Made by a program: the position numbers and the translations under genes
NCBI RefSeq assembly: GCF_015351025.1
Contig: NZ_JADKRV010000004.1
Coordinates: 222,321 to 286,320 of the forward strand
Reading direction: 5' to 3'
Source of the DNA: Curtobacterium sp. VKM Ac-1376
Lineage (GTDB): Bacteria; Actinomycetota; Actinomycetes; Actinomycetales; Microbacteriaceae
Length of the DNA stretch: 64,000 nt
Part shown: piece by piece, positions 1 to 8,798 of the stretch
Numbering within the stretch: position 1 is the stretch's first letter
Layout: every line of letters starts with the position of its first letter
Notes under the pieces: generated by a model
Told to the model about the DNA's origin: nothing
The model's database searches: none
Seen by the model: the letters and a program-made list of their open reading frames with translations, nothing else

Positions 1-85
1 AGACGAGATCGGCACCCGCGTCGCCGGGGTGGGCGTGGCCGGGAGCGTGCTCTCCGGTCCAGAGGACGTCGACTGGTTCGGTCAC
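1..85 (-). CDS. dut: dUTP diphosphatase, N-terminal fragment
   Basis: The gene runs off the left edge; 28 codons are visible, read leftward from a GTG at 85-83. The peptide begins VTEPVDVLW and reaches AHPGDAGADL, the first conserved motif of trimeric dUTPases, which hydrolyse dUTP to dUMP and pyrophosphate in the cytoplasm. The divergent neighbour DUF3093 followed by a convergent DUF4193 gene is the same order as Rv2697c (dut)-Rv2698-Rv2699c in Mycobacterium tuberculosis, which supports the call. A TACCCT box six bases before the GTG suggests a leaderless transcript. The catalytic motifs lie outside the window. Confidence 0.85.
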   Translation of the reverse strand, partial: MTEPVDVLWTGEHAPGHAHPGDAGADLV

Positions 86-91
86 GTGTCG

Positions 92-97
92 AGGGTA
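92..97 (-). promoter_or_regulatory. -10 box of dut, leaderless geometry
   Basis: On the minus strand TACCCT is followed by six bases and the dut GTG. The same spacing recurs at many genes here. No clear -35 was chosen. Confidence 0.5.
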
Positions 98-148
98 GTG
101 CAGCCGTGACCGTTCCGTGACCTCGCTCGGTCGTGGTCGAATGGTCCC

Positions 149-580
149 GTGACCCTGTACCGCGAACGACTCTGGGCCCCGCCCGCCCTCTACCTGGCGA
201 CGGCGCTCGTGATCCCCGCCACCCTGCTCGTCTTCCTGCCCATCAGCGTCCTGGCCGGTGTGCTCGTGGCGATCGGCATGGAGCTCGCCGTGCTCGTGCT
301 GCTGTGGGCACTCGCACCCACCATCGAGGTCACCGACACCGAGTTCCGTGCGGGCAAGGCGCGTCTCCCCCGCTCGCTCGTCGGCGCAGCCGAGGCGTTC
401 GAGGGCGGAGCAGCGACGGAGCAGCGCGGCCCGGCGCTCGACGCCCGCGCCTGGACGCTCTTCCGCGGCTACGTGCGCGGGGTCGTCAGGGTCGAGGTCC
501 GCGACGACGCCGACCCGACGCCCTACTGGCTGGTCAGCGTCCGGCAGCCGACCAAGGTGGTCGAGGCGCTGCGGTCCTGA
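149..580 (+). CDS. DUF3093 family membrane protein
   Basis: A 143-residue protein starting at GTG 149 with MTLYRERLWAPP, the typical opening of actinobacterial DUF3093 proteins. Two adjoining hydrophobic segments (about residues 12-33 and 35-55) are followed by a soluble tail (about 60-143) with the family's TIEVTDTEFRAG stretch. The molecular function is unknown. It is divergent from dut and convergent with DUF4193, as in Mycobacterium (Rv2698). An in-frame upstream alternative was not preferred because the YRERLW start matches the family. It ends at a strong shared hairpin. Confidence 0.85.
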   Translation: MTLYRERLWAPPALYLATALVIPATLLVFLPISVLAGVLVAIGMELAVLVLLWALAPTIEVTDTEFRAGKARLPRSLVGAAEAFEGGAATEQRGPALDARAWTLFRGYVRGVVRVEVRDDADPTPYWLVSVRQPTKVVEALRS

Positions 581-635
581 CGGACCACGGCCACGGCCTG
601 GAGGCGCGGCTCGGCCCCGCCTCGCAGCACACGAC

Positions 636-670
636 GAAGGCCCCGCATCCCTGGAGGATGCGGGGCCTTC
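636..670. terminator. Bidirectional terminator hairpin
   Basis: Perfect 15-bp stem with a five-base loop (CTGGA) between the convergent DUF3093 and DUF4193 genes. The stem core is AAGGCCCCGCATCC. It probably terminates both transcripts. Confidence 0.8.
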
Positions 671-707
671 GCTGATCGTTGCGTCGACTGCGACGCGGCG
701 GTGTCCG

Positions 708-1007
708 TTAGAGCGAGGCACACTCCGCGCAGACCGGTCCGAGCTTCGACTCGTGGTCGAGCTGGGAGCGGTGCTTCACGAGGAAGCACTCGACGCAGGT
801 GAACTCATCGACCTGCGGGGGCAGCACGACGACGTCGAGGTCGACGTCGCTGAGGTCCTGCCCGGCGAGTTCGAAGCTGCCGGGGTTGTCGGAATCATCG
901 TCGACGACCCCCGACATCTTGTCGGGAACGCGCTCCTTGAGGGCCTCGATCGACTCCGAGTCGGAGTTGTCGTCGGTCTTCCGGGGGGCGTCGTAATCGG
1001 TGGCCAT
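708..1007 (-). CDS. DUF4193 family protein
   Basis: A 99-residue acidic protein starting MATDYDAPRKTDDNSDSES. The C-terminal third has two CxxC pairs (CVEC and CAEC), as expected for a small zinc-binding fold, with FLVKHRSQLDHE between them, the signature of the actinobacterial DUF4193 family (Rv2699c). A purine-rich GAGAAATGG lies upstream of the chosen ATG, and the 21 extra in-frame residues further upstream do not resemble the family. Function is unknown. Its position beside dut and DUF3093 is conserved across actinobacteria. Confidence 0.88.
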   Translation of the reverse strand: MATDYDAPRKTDDNSDSESIEALKERVPDKMSGVVDDDSDNPGSFELAGQDLSDVDLDVVVLPPQVDEFTCVECFLVKHRSQLDHESKLGPVCAECASL

Positions 1008-1294
1008 GCCCATCCATTTCTCGTATCGAGAGGTCGTCGCCGGGTGATCGGCGGCGACAGTTTGCACCACGCCCCGCCAGAGCGCAAACCGAGCACCGCG
1101 GCGGGTCGTCCTGGCGCTGCAACCCGCGACCGCATCCGGACATTCCCGACACCCGTTGCCGGCCCGCGCGGCCCGGGACGCCGGGCTCGGGGAGTCCGCG
1201 GCACGCCCGTGCGCCTCCCGGCAAACGGTCCGCGCTCACTGCATACTCACGGGGTACGACGCACGACCGTACGAAACGCTGGGAAGGCGGAACC

Positions 1295-2332
1295 ATGCAA
1301 GACGTGAGAGTCATCGGAGTCGAGTCCGGCGCACTCCTCCTGGCGACCGACGGCGGCACCGAGTTCCGGTTGCCCGTCACGTCGTCGCTGGCGGGCCAGG
1401 TGCGCCAGGCGAACCCGGACGCCGGTCCGCAGAAGCGTGTCTCCCCCAAGGACGTCCAGGCACGCATCCGCGGTGGCGCCGATGCCGCCGAGGTGGCGGC
1501 CGCCCTGGACGTCGACGTCGAGTACGTCCGCCGCTTCGAGGGCCCGGTCCTCGCCGAGCGCGCATTCATCCTCGACGCCTCGCACCGCGTCCCGGTCACC
1601 CCGGTCGACGACGAGTCCCCTGACACCTTCGGCCCGGCGATCACTGCCAAGCTCGAGGCCGGCGAGGCCACCGCGATCGCCTGGGGCTCCTGGAAGCACC
1701 CGGAGAACGGCTGGCAGGTCCGCGTCCGGTACACCGCCGGCGAGGTCGAGCACGACGCCCAGTGGCGCTTCGACCCGAAGACCTCGACGCTCGCCCCGGA
1801 CAACGGCGACGCGCACCGCCTGTCGCACACGGACGACGAGGGCATCGCCCCGCGTCTGCGAGCGGTGGAGTTCGACCAGCAGGACGACGACGACACCCGC
1901 TTCGACTCCGGCGCGTTCCGGGTCGACGAGCCGGACGAGGCCAGCACGAACCCGGAGGTCGCGGACCGCGCCCCGCTCCGCGCGCCGCTGCCCCGGATCG
2001 GGCAGGCGCAGGTCGAGGAGCGCGCGCCGGGGAACGAGACCGCGGACCTGCTCGAAGCCCTCCGTCGGCGCCGAGGGGAGCGCGAGGCAGCGTCCTTCGG
2101 CGAACAGCGCGACGAGCCTGCCCGTGGGACCTCGATCAGTGTGGTCGACATCCCGCTGCACGGCTTCGACGAGGGAGCCGACGGGGACACCGCGCCGCAG
2201 GCGGCCGACTCGGGTCCGGCTTCGGCGCCCGAGCCCGAGAGCCGCGGGGAGCGCAAGAAGCGCAACCGTCGCTCGATGCCCAGCTGGGACGAGATCGTCT
2301 TCGGCACCCGTCCGGACGACGACCCGGCCTGA
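1295..2332 (+). CDS. sepH: Septation protein SepH
   Basis: A 345-residue protein opening MQDVRVIGVESGALLLATD, the conserved N-terminal domain (DUF3071) of SepH. In Streptomyces and Mycobacterium SepH binds FtsZ and promotes assembly of the division ring. The conserved part (about 1-175) includes a helix-turn-helix-like segment (VSPKDVQARIRGGADAAEV) and the IAWGSWKHPENGWQVRVRY stretch. The remainder is acidic and low-complexity, and the last 20 residues are basic (ERKKRNRRSMPSWDEIVFG), matching the conserved C-terminal tail. A Shine-Dalgarno GGGAAGG lies about nine bases before the ATG; CATACT at 1241-1246 may be the -10 box. Confidence 0.92.
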   Translation: MQDVRVIGVESGALLLATDGGTEFRLPVTSSLAGQVRQANPDAGPQKRVSPKDVQARIRGGADAAEVAAALDVDVEYVRRFEGPVLAERAFILDASHRVPVTPVDDESPDTFGPAITAKLEAGEATAIAWGSWKHPENGWQVRVRYTAGEVEHDAQWRFDPKTSTLAPDNGDAHRLSHTDDEGIAPRLRAVEFDQQDDDDTRFDSGAFRVDEPDEASTNPEVADRAPLRAPLPRIGQAQVEERAPGNETADLLEALRRRRGEREAASFGEQRDEPARGTSISVVDIPLHGFDEGADGDTAPQAADSGPASAPEPESRGERKKRNRRSMPSWDEIVFGTRPDDDPA

Positions 2333-2365
2333 TCCGCCGGACCACCGCTCGTCGGCGCTCGCCCC

Positions 2366-3532
2366 CTAGTGGGCGAACGCGCCGGCGAGCCGGAGCGGGA
2401 CGATCGTCTCCTCGTCGGTCATCGCGCCGTGCTGGCCGATCATGCGCTTCGGCACCTCGTCGTCACCGAGCGCCCGGTCGTCGTTGAACGCCCACGACCC
2501 GCGTGCCACCACGATGACGTCCCCGATGCGGGGGACCACCCGCGCGTCGACCGCGCCGAACCAGCCGGCCTCGATCGCCTCGTCGCGGCTGGCGACGAAC
2601 GCCTTCTTGCCGTAGCGCGCTCGGAACGCGCCGACCAGGCCCCGGACGTCGGTACCGGGGGCGACCGTCAGCTGGCGGCAGCGCGGATCACCAGCGACCC
2701 CGACGACGTCGGTCAGCAGCAGCGGGTCGATGGCGATGTTCGCGTGGTCCGGCACGTCGAGCACGCCGTGGTCCGCCGTGACCAGGACACCGACGTCCGC
2801 GGCGGCGCTGGCATCGAGGCGCGCGAGCTCCCCGTCGAGCAGTTCGAGCGCCGCGGTCCACCGGTCGGACTGCCAGCCGTGCTTGTGCCCGATCGAGTCG
2901 AGCTCCGGAACGTACAGGTACACGAGCGACCGACCGGCGGCGGTCTCGGCCAGCGCTGCGTCGACCCGCTGCGGGATCGTGTCCGCGGAGACGTACCGGG
3001 CACCACCGAGGACGTTCGCCGTCATGCCGGAGGTGCGGTAACGGTCGGGGCCGACGACGACCGGGTCGAGGCCGAGCGACGCGGCCCGCGTGAACAGGGT
3101 GTCGGCCAGGAACCAGTCGGCGGGCACCTCGGTGTCCCAGCCACCGAGCAGGTTCATCACGGCGCGGGTGTCCGGGTTCCAGCCGCTGTACCCGACGACG
3201 CCGTGGGTGCCGGGCGAGCGACCGGTGGTCAGGGTGCTGAGCGCCGCCGCGGTCGTGGTCGGGAAGCCGCTGCGCAGCTTCTTCGCCGTGCCGGTCCCCT
3301 TCGCTGCGGTGAGCCATCGCGCATGCCCGGCGCGGGCCGCCAGCGGGCCGGAACCGAGGCCGTCGACCAGCACGACGATCGCGGAACGGGCGGGGCGGAG
3401 GGCGATCCGGGCCTCCAGGCCGTTGTCACGCAACCACGGTGCGTCCGCAGCGCCGAGCGCGACGAGGCAACTCGGGAAGACGTCGGCGAGGTTCGCGACG
3501 CCGTCGGGGGCCGTCGGTACGCTTGTTCCCAT
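2366..3532 (-). CDS. Alkaline phosphatase superfamily / nucleotide pyrophosphatase-like protein
   Basis: A 388-residue protein starting MGTSVPTAPDGVANLADVFP. It has the alkaline phosphatase superfamily layout: VVLVDGLGSGPL near residue 60 supplies the first metal-binding Asp, FPTTTAAALSTLTTGRSPG supplies the threonine nucleophile, and VLVTADHGVLD carries the later Asp/His metal ligands. It resembles the type I phosphodiesterase/nucleotide pyrophosphatase branch (PF01663). No signal peptide is seen, so it is probably cytoplasmic; the substrate cannot be read from sequence. It is divergent from the topoisomerase gene. The second of two overlapping ATGs is in frame and was chosen. Confidence 0.85.
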   Translation of the reverse strand: MGTSVPTAPDGVANLADVFPSCLVALGAADAPWLRDNGLEARIALRPARSAIVVLVDGLGSGPLAARAGHARWLTAAKGTGTAKKLRSGFPTTTAAALSTLTTGRSPGTHGVVGYSGWNPDTRAVMNLLGGWDTEVPADWFLADTLFTRAASLGLDPVVVGPDRYRTSGMTANVLGGARYVSADTIPQRVDAALAETAAGRSLVYLYVPELDSIGHKHGWQSDRWTAALELLDGELARLDASAAADVGVLVTADHGVLDVPDHANIAIDPLLLTDVVGVAGDPRCRQLTVAPGTDVRGLVGAFRARYGKKAFVASRDEAIEAGWFGAVDARVVPRIGDVIVVARGSWAFNDDRALGDDEVPKRMIGQHGAMTDEETIVPLRLAGAFAH

Positions 3533-3593
3533 CCCATGAGTCTTCCAGACGGCTCCGGTCTTCCGGACGACTCCGCTCTCCCAGAAAGGTGCC

Positions 3594-6080
3594 ATGGCAC
3601 GCACGGACGCAGTCGGCCTCCCCGACGGTGAGCGCATCGAGGACGTCGACGTCTCCGAGGAGATGCAGGGCTCCTTCCTCGAGTACGCGTACTCCGTCAT
3701 CTACTCGCGGGCGCTGCCCGACGCCCGCGACGGCCTGAAGCCGGTGCAGCGTCGGATCCTGTACCAGATGGCCGAGATGGGCCTGCGACCAGACCGCGGA
3801 CACGTCAAGAGTGCCCGCGTCACGGGCGAGGTCATGGGCAAGCTGCACCCGCACGGCGACGGCGCGATCTACGACGCGCTGGTCCGGATGGCGCAGCCCT
3901 TCACGATGCGCGTGCCGCTCGTCGACGGCCACGGCAACTTCGGCTCCCTCGACGACGGCCCCGCCGCAGCCCGGTACACCGAAGCACGGCTGGCCGAGCC
4001 GTCGATGGCGATGACCGAGGGCCTGGGCGAGGACGTCGTCGACTTCGTCCCGAACTACGACAACCAGATCATGCAGCCCGGTGTGCTGCCGGCGGCCTTC
4101 CCCAACCTGCTCGTCAACGGCGCCTCCGGCATCGCGGTCGGCATGGCGACGAACATGGCGCCGCACAACCTGGGCGAGGTCATCGAGGCAGCGAAGCACC
4201 TGCTCATGAACCCGCAGGCCACCCTCGACGAGCTCATGGAGTTCGTGCCGGGGCCGGACCTGCCCTCCGGCGGCACCATCGTCGGGCTCTCCGGGGTCCG
4301 CGATGCCTACGCGACCGGACGCGGCTCGTTCCGCACCCGCTCGAAGGTCAGCGTCGAGAACCTCACTCCGCGCAAGGTCGGACTCGTCGTCACCGAGCTG
4401 CCGTACCTGGTCGGCCCCGAGCGCGTGATCGAGAAGATCAAGGACGGCGTCCAGTCCAAGAAGCTCGTCGGCATCTCGGACGTCAACGACCTGACCGACC
4501 GCAACCACGGGCTCCGGCTCGTCATCGGCATCAAGAGCGGGTTCAACCCCACCGCCGTGCTCGAGCAGCTCTACAAGCACACCCCGCTCGAGGACGGCTT
4601 CGGCATCAACAACGTCGCCCTCGTCGGTGGGTCGCCCCGCACCCTCGGCCTGCGCGAGCTGCTCGACGTCTACGTGCAGCACCGCCTCGACGTGGTCACC
4701 CGCCGATCGCAGTACCGCCTGGCACGTCGCAAGGAGCGGCTGCACCTGGTCGAGGGGCTGCTCATCGCGATCCTCGACATCGACGAGGTCATCCAGGTCA
4801 TCCGGACCTCGGACGACTCCGAGGCGGCGCGCAACCGGCTCCGGGACGTGTTCGACCTGTCCGAGGTGCAGGCCGAGTACATCCTCGAGCTGCGCCTGCG
4901 CCGCCTGACGAAGTTCTCGCGGATGGAGCTCGAGGCCGAGCGCGACCAGCTGCTCGCCGACATCGCCGCCCTCGAAGAGCTGCTGGCGTCCGACGAGCGG
5001 CTCCGTGCGCAGGTCGCCCTCGAACTGACCGAGGTGTCGGACAAGTTCGCCACCCCGCGCCGCACCCTGCTCACCGAGGCCGACGCCCCCGTCAAGGGTG
5101 GCCGGAAGGCCGCGGTCGACCCGGAGTCCCTGCAGGTCGCCGACTCCCCGTGCCGGGTGCTGCTCTCCACCACCGGCCGACTGATCCGCGTCGACATCCC
5201 CACTTCGGAGCTCGGCATCGTCCGGGTGCCGAAGCGCTCGAAGCACGACGCCGTCCGGTCCGCGGTGGTGAGCACCGTCCGCGGCCAGGTCGGGGCGCTG
5301 ACCTCGACCGGCCGGGTGCTCCGCCTCTCCCCCGTCGACGTCCCCGCCGTGCCGCCCGCAGCGGTCCGCCTCGATGCCGGGGTCCGGGTCACCGACTTCC
5401 TGGCGCTGACCAAGGGCGAGACCGTCGTCGCACTCGTCGACCTCTCCGGCGCATCGTCGGACTCCCTCGCCATCGGCACCGCGCAGGGCATCGTGAAGCG
5501 CGTCGTGCCGGGTGCGTGGCCCGACAAGCCGGAGTTCGTCGCCATCGGCCTCAAGCCAGGCGACACGGTCGTCGGAGCAGCCCAGGCGTCCGAGTCGGAC
5601 GATCTGGTGTTCATCAGCTCGAACGCCCAGCTGCTGCGCTTCCCGGCGTCCGGCGTCCGTGCGCAGGGGCTCCCCGCCGGTGGTGTAGCCGGCATAGCCC
5701 TCGCAGACGGCGCCTCGGTGATCTGGTTCGGGTCGGTCGCACGCTCCGACGACGCCGTGGTCGCCACCGTGTCCACCACCTCGACCGCCCTGCCCGGCAC
5801 CGACGCGGGCCGCGCGAAGGTCTCCGCGCTGTCGGAGTTCCCGGTGAAGGGTCGCGCGACCCAGGGTGTCCGGGCGCACGCGTTCCTGAAGGGCGAGGAC
5901 GGCCTGACCGTGGGCTGGGCCGGCATCGCGCCACCGCACGCGGTCGGCACGGACGGCGCGGCCCGCACCCTGCCCGACTGGCTGTCGAAGCGCGACGGTT
6001 CGGGGGCACCGCTCGAGGCCGTCATCGGCTCGATCGGCGGCAGCGCCGCAGCGCTCGACGGCACCGCCGGCGACGCGTAG
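3594..6080 (+). CDS. parC: DNA topoisomerase IV subunit A (GyrA/ParC family)
   Basis: An 828-residue type IIA topoisomerase A subunit. The active-site tyrosine is Y128 in AARYTEARL, and the quinolone-determining stretch [20 protein letters not shown] lies at 69-88. A winged-helix/tower domain and coiled coil follow to about residue 490, then a beta-pinwheel C-terminal domain. That domain is GyrA-like in plan, but I do not see a clear GyrA-box (QRRGG[KR]G), which favours the topoisomerase IV paralogue kept beside gyrase in Micrococcales. It works with the B subunit encoded convergently at 6187-8313. AGAAAGG precedes the ATG. Calling it ParC rather than GyrA rests partly on the absent box. Confidence 0.88.
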   Translation: MARTDAVGLPDGERIEDVDVSEEMQGSFLEYAYSVIYSRALPDARDGLKPVQRRILYQMAEMGLRPDRGHVKSARVTGEVMGKLHPHGDGAIYDALVRMAQPFTMRVPLVDGHGNFGSLDDGPAAARYTEARLAEPSMAMTEGLGEDVVDFVPNYDNQIMQPGVLPAAFPNLLVNGASGIAVGMATNMAPHNLGEVIEAAKHLLMNPQATLDELMEFVPGPDLPSGGTIVGLSGVRDAYATGRGSFRTRSKVSVENLTPRKVGLVVTELPYLVGPERVIEKIKDGVQSKKLVGISDVNDLTDRNHGLRLVIGIKSGFNPTAVLEQLYKHTPLEDGFGINNVALVGGSPRTLGLRELLDVYVQHRLDVVTRRSQYRLARRKERLHLVEGLLIAILDIDEVIQVIRTSDDSEAARNRLRDVFDLSEVQAEYILELRLRRLTKFSRMELEAERDQLLADIAALEELLASDERLRAQVALELTEVSDKFATPRRTLLTEADAPVKGGRKAAVDPESLQVADSPCRVLLSTTGRLIRVDIPTSELGIVRVPKRSKHDAVRSAVVSTVRGQVGALTSTGRVLRLSPVDVPAVPPAAVRLDAGVRVTDFLALTKGETVVALVDLSGASSDSLAIGTAQGIVKRVVPGAWPDKPEFVAIGLKPGDTVVGAAQASESDDLVFISSNAQLLRFPASGVRAQGLPAGGVAGIALADGASVIWFGSVARSDDAVVATVSTTSTALPGTDAGRAKVSALSEFPVKGRATQGVRAHAFLKGEDGLTVGWAGIAPPHAVGTDGAARTLPDWLSKRDGSGAPLEAVIGSIGGSAAALDGTAGDA

Positions 6081-6101
6081 GCGCGCGCTGGTTTCGCGCC
6101 T

Positions 6102-6141
6102 GGCGACACCTCACGCACTTCGGGGCCCGTGAGGTGTCGCC
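6102..6141. repeat. Dispersed palindrome (family 2), likely bidirectional terminator
   Basis: Inverted repeat with 14-bp perfect arms (6102-6115 GGCGACACCTCACG and 6128-6141) and a 12-base loop, between the convergent topoisomerase genes. The right arm plus flank CCCAGCGCGTG recurs almost unchanged at 23506-23532. Confidence 0.8.
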
Positions 6142-6186
6142 CAGCGCGTGACGTCGCGCAGCGCGAAAGGCCGCGTGGCTACGCGG

Positions 6187-8313
6187 CTACGCGTCGATGC
6201 GGTCGCGGTCCAGGCCCTCGCCGGCGAGGATGAACTCCTTGCGCGGCGCCACGTCGTTGCCCATGAGCAGCTCGAAGACCTTCGCCGCACCCTCGGCATC
6301 CGAGACGTTCACCCGGCGCAGGGTCCGGTGCGTCCGGTCCATCGTCGTCTCGGCCAGCTGGTCCGCGTCCATCTCGCCGAGGCCCTTGTACCGCTGGATC
6401 GGCTCCAGGTACTTCTTGCCCGACTTCTCGAGCTTCTTGAGCACCCGCTGCAGCTCCTGCTCGGAGTACGTGTACAGCGTGTCGTTCGGCTTGCCGCGGT
6501 TGACCACGACGACCCGGTGCAGCGGCGGCACAGCGGCGAACACCCGGCCCTGCTCAATCATCGGCCGCATGTACCGGAAGAACAGCGTGAGCAGCAGCGT
6601 GCGGATGTGGGCGCCGTCGACGTCTGCGTCGGACATGATGATGATCTTGCCGTAGCGGGCCTGGTCGATGTCGAACGTGCGGCCGGACCCCGCGCCGATG
6701 ACCTGGATGATCGAAGCGCACTCGACGTTCGAGAGCATGTCCGACACGGACGCCTTCTGCACGTTGAGGATCTTCCCGCGGATCGGCAGCAGCGCCTGGT
6801 ACTCGCTGTTGCGAGCGAGCTTTGCGGTGCCCAGGGCCGAGTCGCCCTCGACGATGAAGAGCTCCGTGCCCTCGGTCTCCTGCGACCGGCAGTCGGCGAG
6901 CTTCGTCGGCAGCGAGGAGTTCTCGAGCGCGTTCTTGCGTCGCTGGGTCTCCTTGTGGGCACGGGCCGAGATCCGTGTCTTCATCTCTGACACGACCTTC
7001 TCGAGCAGGGCGGCGGACTGCGCCTTCTCGGTGCGCTGCGTCGAGGTGAGGATCTCGGTGATCCGCTTCGAAACGACCTGGTCGACGATCTTCCGGACCG
7101 CCGGCGTGCCGAGGATCTCCTTCGTCTGTCCCTCGAACTGCGGCTCCGGCAGGCGGACGGTGAGCACGGCGGTCATGCCGGCGAGCACGTCGTCCTTGTC
7201 GAGCTTGTCCTGCCCGACCTTGAGCTTGCGGGCGTTCGCCTCGACCTGGGCTCGGACGGCCTTCACGACGCCGGACTCGAATCCGGCCTGGTGGGTCCCA
7301 CCCTTCGGCGTGGCGATGATGTTCACGAAGCTGCGGAACACGGTCTCGTAGCCGCTGCCCCAGCGGAGCGCCAGGTCGACCTCGCACTCGCGCTCGACCG
7401 AGGTGGACACCATGTGCCCCTTGTCGTCGAGCATGGGGACGGTCTCGGTGAAGGTCCCCGTGCCCTGGACTCGCCAGACGTCGGTGAGGGGACTGTCCAC
7501 GGCGAGGTGCTCGACGAACTCGGCGATGCCACCCTCGTACCGGAAACGCTCCACGACCGGGCCCGCGGCCACGGTGGTGCCGGTCGCCTCGGCCCGGGTC
7601 GCCGCGGCCTCGATCGAGGCAGCACGCTCATCGGTGATGGTGAGACCGAGGCCGGGCACGAGGAACGCCGTCTGGCGCGCGCGGGTGACCAGGTCGTCGG
7701 TGCTGAACCGGGCGTCGGCGGTGAAGATCTGCCGGTCCGCCCAGTAGCGGATGCGCGAGCCGGTCACGCCCTTCTTCACCTTGCCGATCACACTGAGCTC
7801 ACTGCCCGAGGTGAAGGGTGCGAACGGCGCGTCCGGGCCGATGCCCTGCGCGTCGTCGAAGATGCCGGGCTCGCCGCGGTGGAACGACATCGCGTAGGTC
7901 TTGCCGCCGCGGTCGACCTCGACGTCGAGGCGCTCGGACAGCGCGTTCACGACCGAGGCGCCCACGCCGTGCAGCCCGCCGGAGGCCGCGTACGACCCCG
8001 AACCGAACTTCCCGCCGGCGTGCAGCTTGGTGAACACGACCTCGACCCCCGTCAGGCCGGTCTTCGGTTCGACGTCGACGGGGATGCCACGAGCGGTGTC
8101 GCGGACCTCGACCGAACCGTCGGCGTGCAGCACCACGCCGATCTCGTCCCCGTGCCCCGCCAGGGCTTCATCGACCGAGTTGTCGATGATCTCCCACAGG
8201 CAGTGCATCAGCCCGCGGGAGTCGGTCGACCCGATGTACATGCCGGGACGCTTCCGGACCGCCTCGAGCCCTTCGAGGACGGAGAGATGGCGTGCGGAGT
8301 AGTCGGAGCTCAC
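6187..8313 (-). CDS. parE: DNA topoisomerase IV subunit B (GyrB/ParE family)
   Basis: A 708-residue ATPase subunit. The GHKL domain shows E41 and N45 in WEIIDNSVDEALAG and the ATP-lid AGGKFGSGSYAASGGLHGVG at 99-118. The TOPRIM domain has the catalytic Glu in VEGDSALG (about 490) and the DADVDGAH metal site (about 562). The ending YKGLGEMDADQLAETTMD is typical. Topoisomerase IV decatenates daughter chromosomes using ATP. The gene converges on its partner rather than sharing an operon with it. The start is a GTG six bases after TAAACT, implying a leaderless mRNA. Confidence 0.92.
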   Translation of the reverse strand: MSSDYSARHLSVLEGLEAVRKRPGMYIGSTDSRGLMHCLWEIIDNSVDEALAGHGDEIGVVLHADGSVEVRDTARGIPVDVEPKTGLTGVEVVFTKLHAGGKFGSGSYAASGGLHGVGASVVNALSERLDVEVDRGGKTYAMSFHRGEPGIFDDAQGIGPDAPFAPFTSGSELSVIGKVKKGVTGSRIRYWADRQIFTADARFSTDDLVTRARQTAFLVPGLGLTITDERAASIEAAATRAEATGTTVAAGPVVERFRYEGGIAEFVEHLAVDSPLTDVWRVQGTGTFTETVPMLDDKGHMVSTSVERECEVDLALRWGSGYETVFRSFVNIIATPKGGTHQAGFESGVVKAVRAQVEANARKLKVGQDKLDKDDVLAGMTAVLTVRLPEPQFEGQTKEILGTPAVRKIVDQVVSKRITEILTSTQRTEKAQSAALLEKVVSEMKTRISARAHKETQRRKNALENSSLPTKLADCRSQETEGTELFIVEGDSALGTAKLARNSEYQALLPIRGKILNVQKASVSDMLSNVECASIIQVIGAGSGRTFDIDQARYGKIIIMSDADVDGAHIRTLLLTLFFRYMRPMIEQGRVFAAVPPLHRVVVVNRGKPNDTLYTYSEQELQRVLKKLEKSGKKYLEPIQRYKGLGEMDADQLAETTMDRTHRTLRRVNVSDAEGAAKVFELLMGNDVAPRKEFILAGEGLDRDRIDA

Positions 8314-8319
8314 CGTCGG

Positions 8320-8325
8320 AGTTTA
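8320..8325 (-). promoter_or_regulatory. -10 box of parE, leaderless geometry
   Basis: TAAACT on the minus strand, then six bases, then the GTG start at 8313. Transcription would begin at or next to the start codon. Confidence 0.6.
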
Positions 8326-8480
8326 CCGAGCGGCACCGACAGCACCGCGTGGACACTCGCACTGGGGCCAAGCGATCCGCGCTGAGCGAAACAGGCCCGG
8401 ACAATGCGTCGCTCTCAGGCATCACGTGTTGAAATGGTGCAACCACCCGGCACAACCTGCGATCCGTGAGGAGCACAGCA

Positions 8481-8705
8481 ATGACCCAGACCGTGCAGGA
8501 CCCCTCCATCGACGAAGTCAGCAACCACCAGCTGACCGCCGCTGACCGTTGCGACAGCTGCGGGGCGCAGGCCTACATCCGAGCCACCATGGCCAGCGGC
8601 GAACTCTACTTCTGCGCCCACCACGGCGCCGAGTTCAAGGACAAGCTCGCAGCGACCGCCATCGAGTGGCACGACGAGAGCAGCCGACTCTACGAGTCGA
8701 AGTAG
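8481..8705 (+). CDS. Small zinc-ribbon protein, DUF7455-like
   Basis: A 74-residue protein starting MTQTVQDPSIDEVSNHQLTA. C24 and C27 (CDSCGAQAYIRA) and the FCAHH cluster (C45, H47, H48) look like a single zinc site, the pattern of the DUF7455 family found beside sigA and topoisomerase genes in actinobacteria. GAGGAG lies nine bases before the ATG; an earlier in-frame ATG at 8466 lies next to this ribosome-binding site and was rejected. Function is unknown. Confidence 0.82.
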   Translation: MTQTVQDPSIDEVSNHQLTAADRCDSCGAQAYIRATMASGELYFCAHHGAEFKDKLAATAIEWHDESSRLYESK

Positions 8706-8720
8706 ACCCCACCACCAGCA

Positions 8721-8760
8721 GACGGGAGGCGCGGTGCCATTTGGCACCGCGCCTCCCGTC
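8721..8760. repeat. Dispersed palindrome (family 1), likely bidirectional terminator
   Basis: Perfect 19-bp inverted repeat around a two-base centre, core GGGAGGCGCGGTGCCA, between the convergent zinc-ribbon and gatD genes. Near-identical copies lie at 36011-36054 and 39383-39416. Confidence 0.85.
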
Positions 8761-8798
8761 TTTGCGTGGTCACGTCCGACGTCCGCAGCGCGCGGGCG

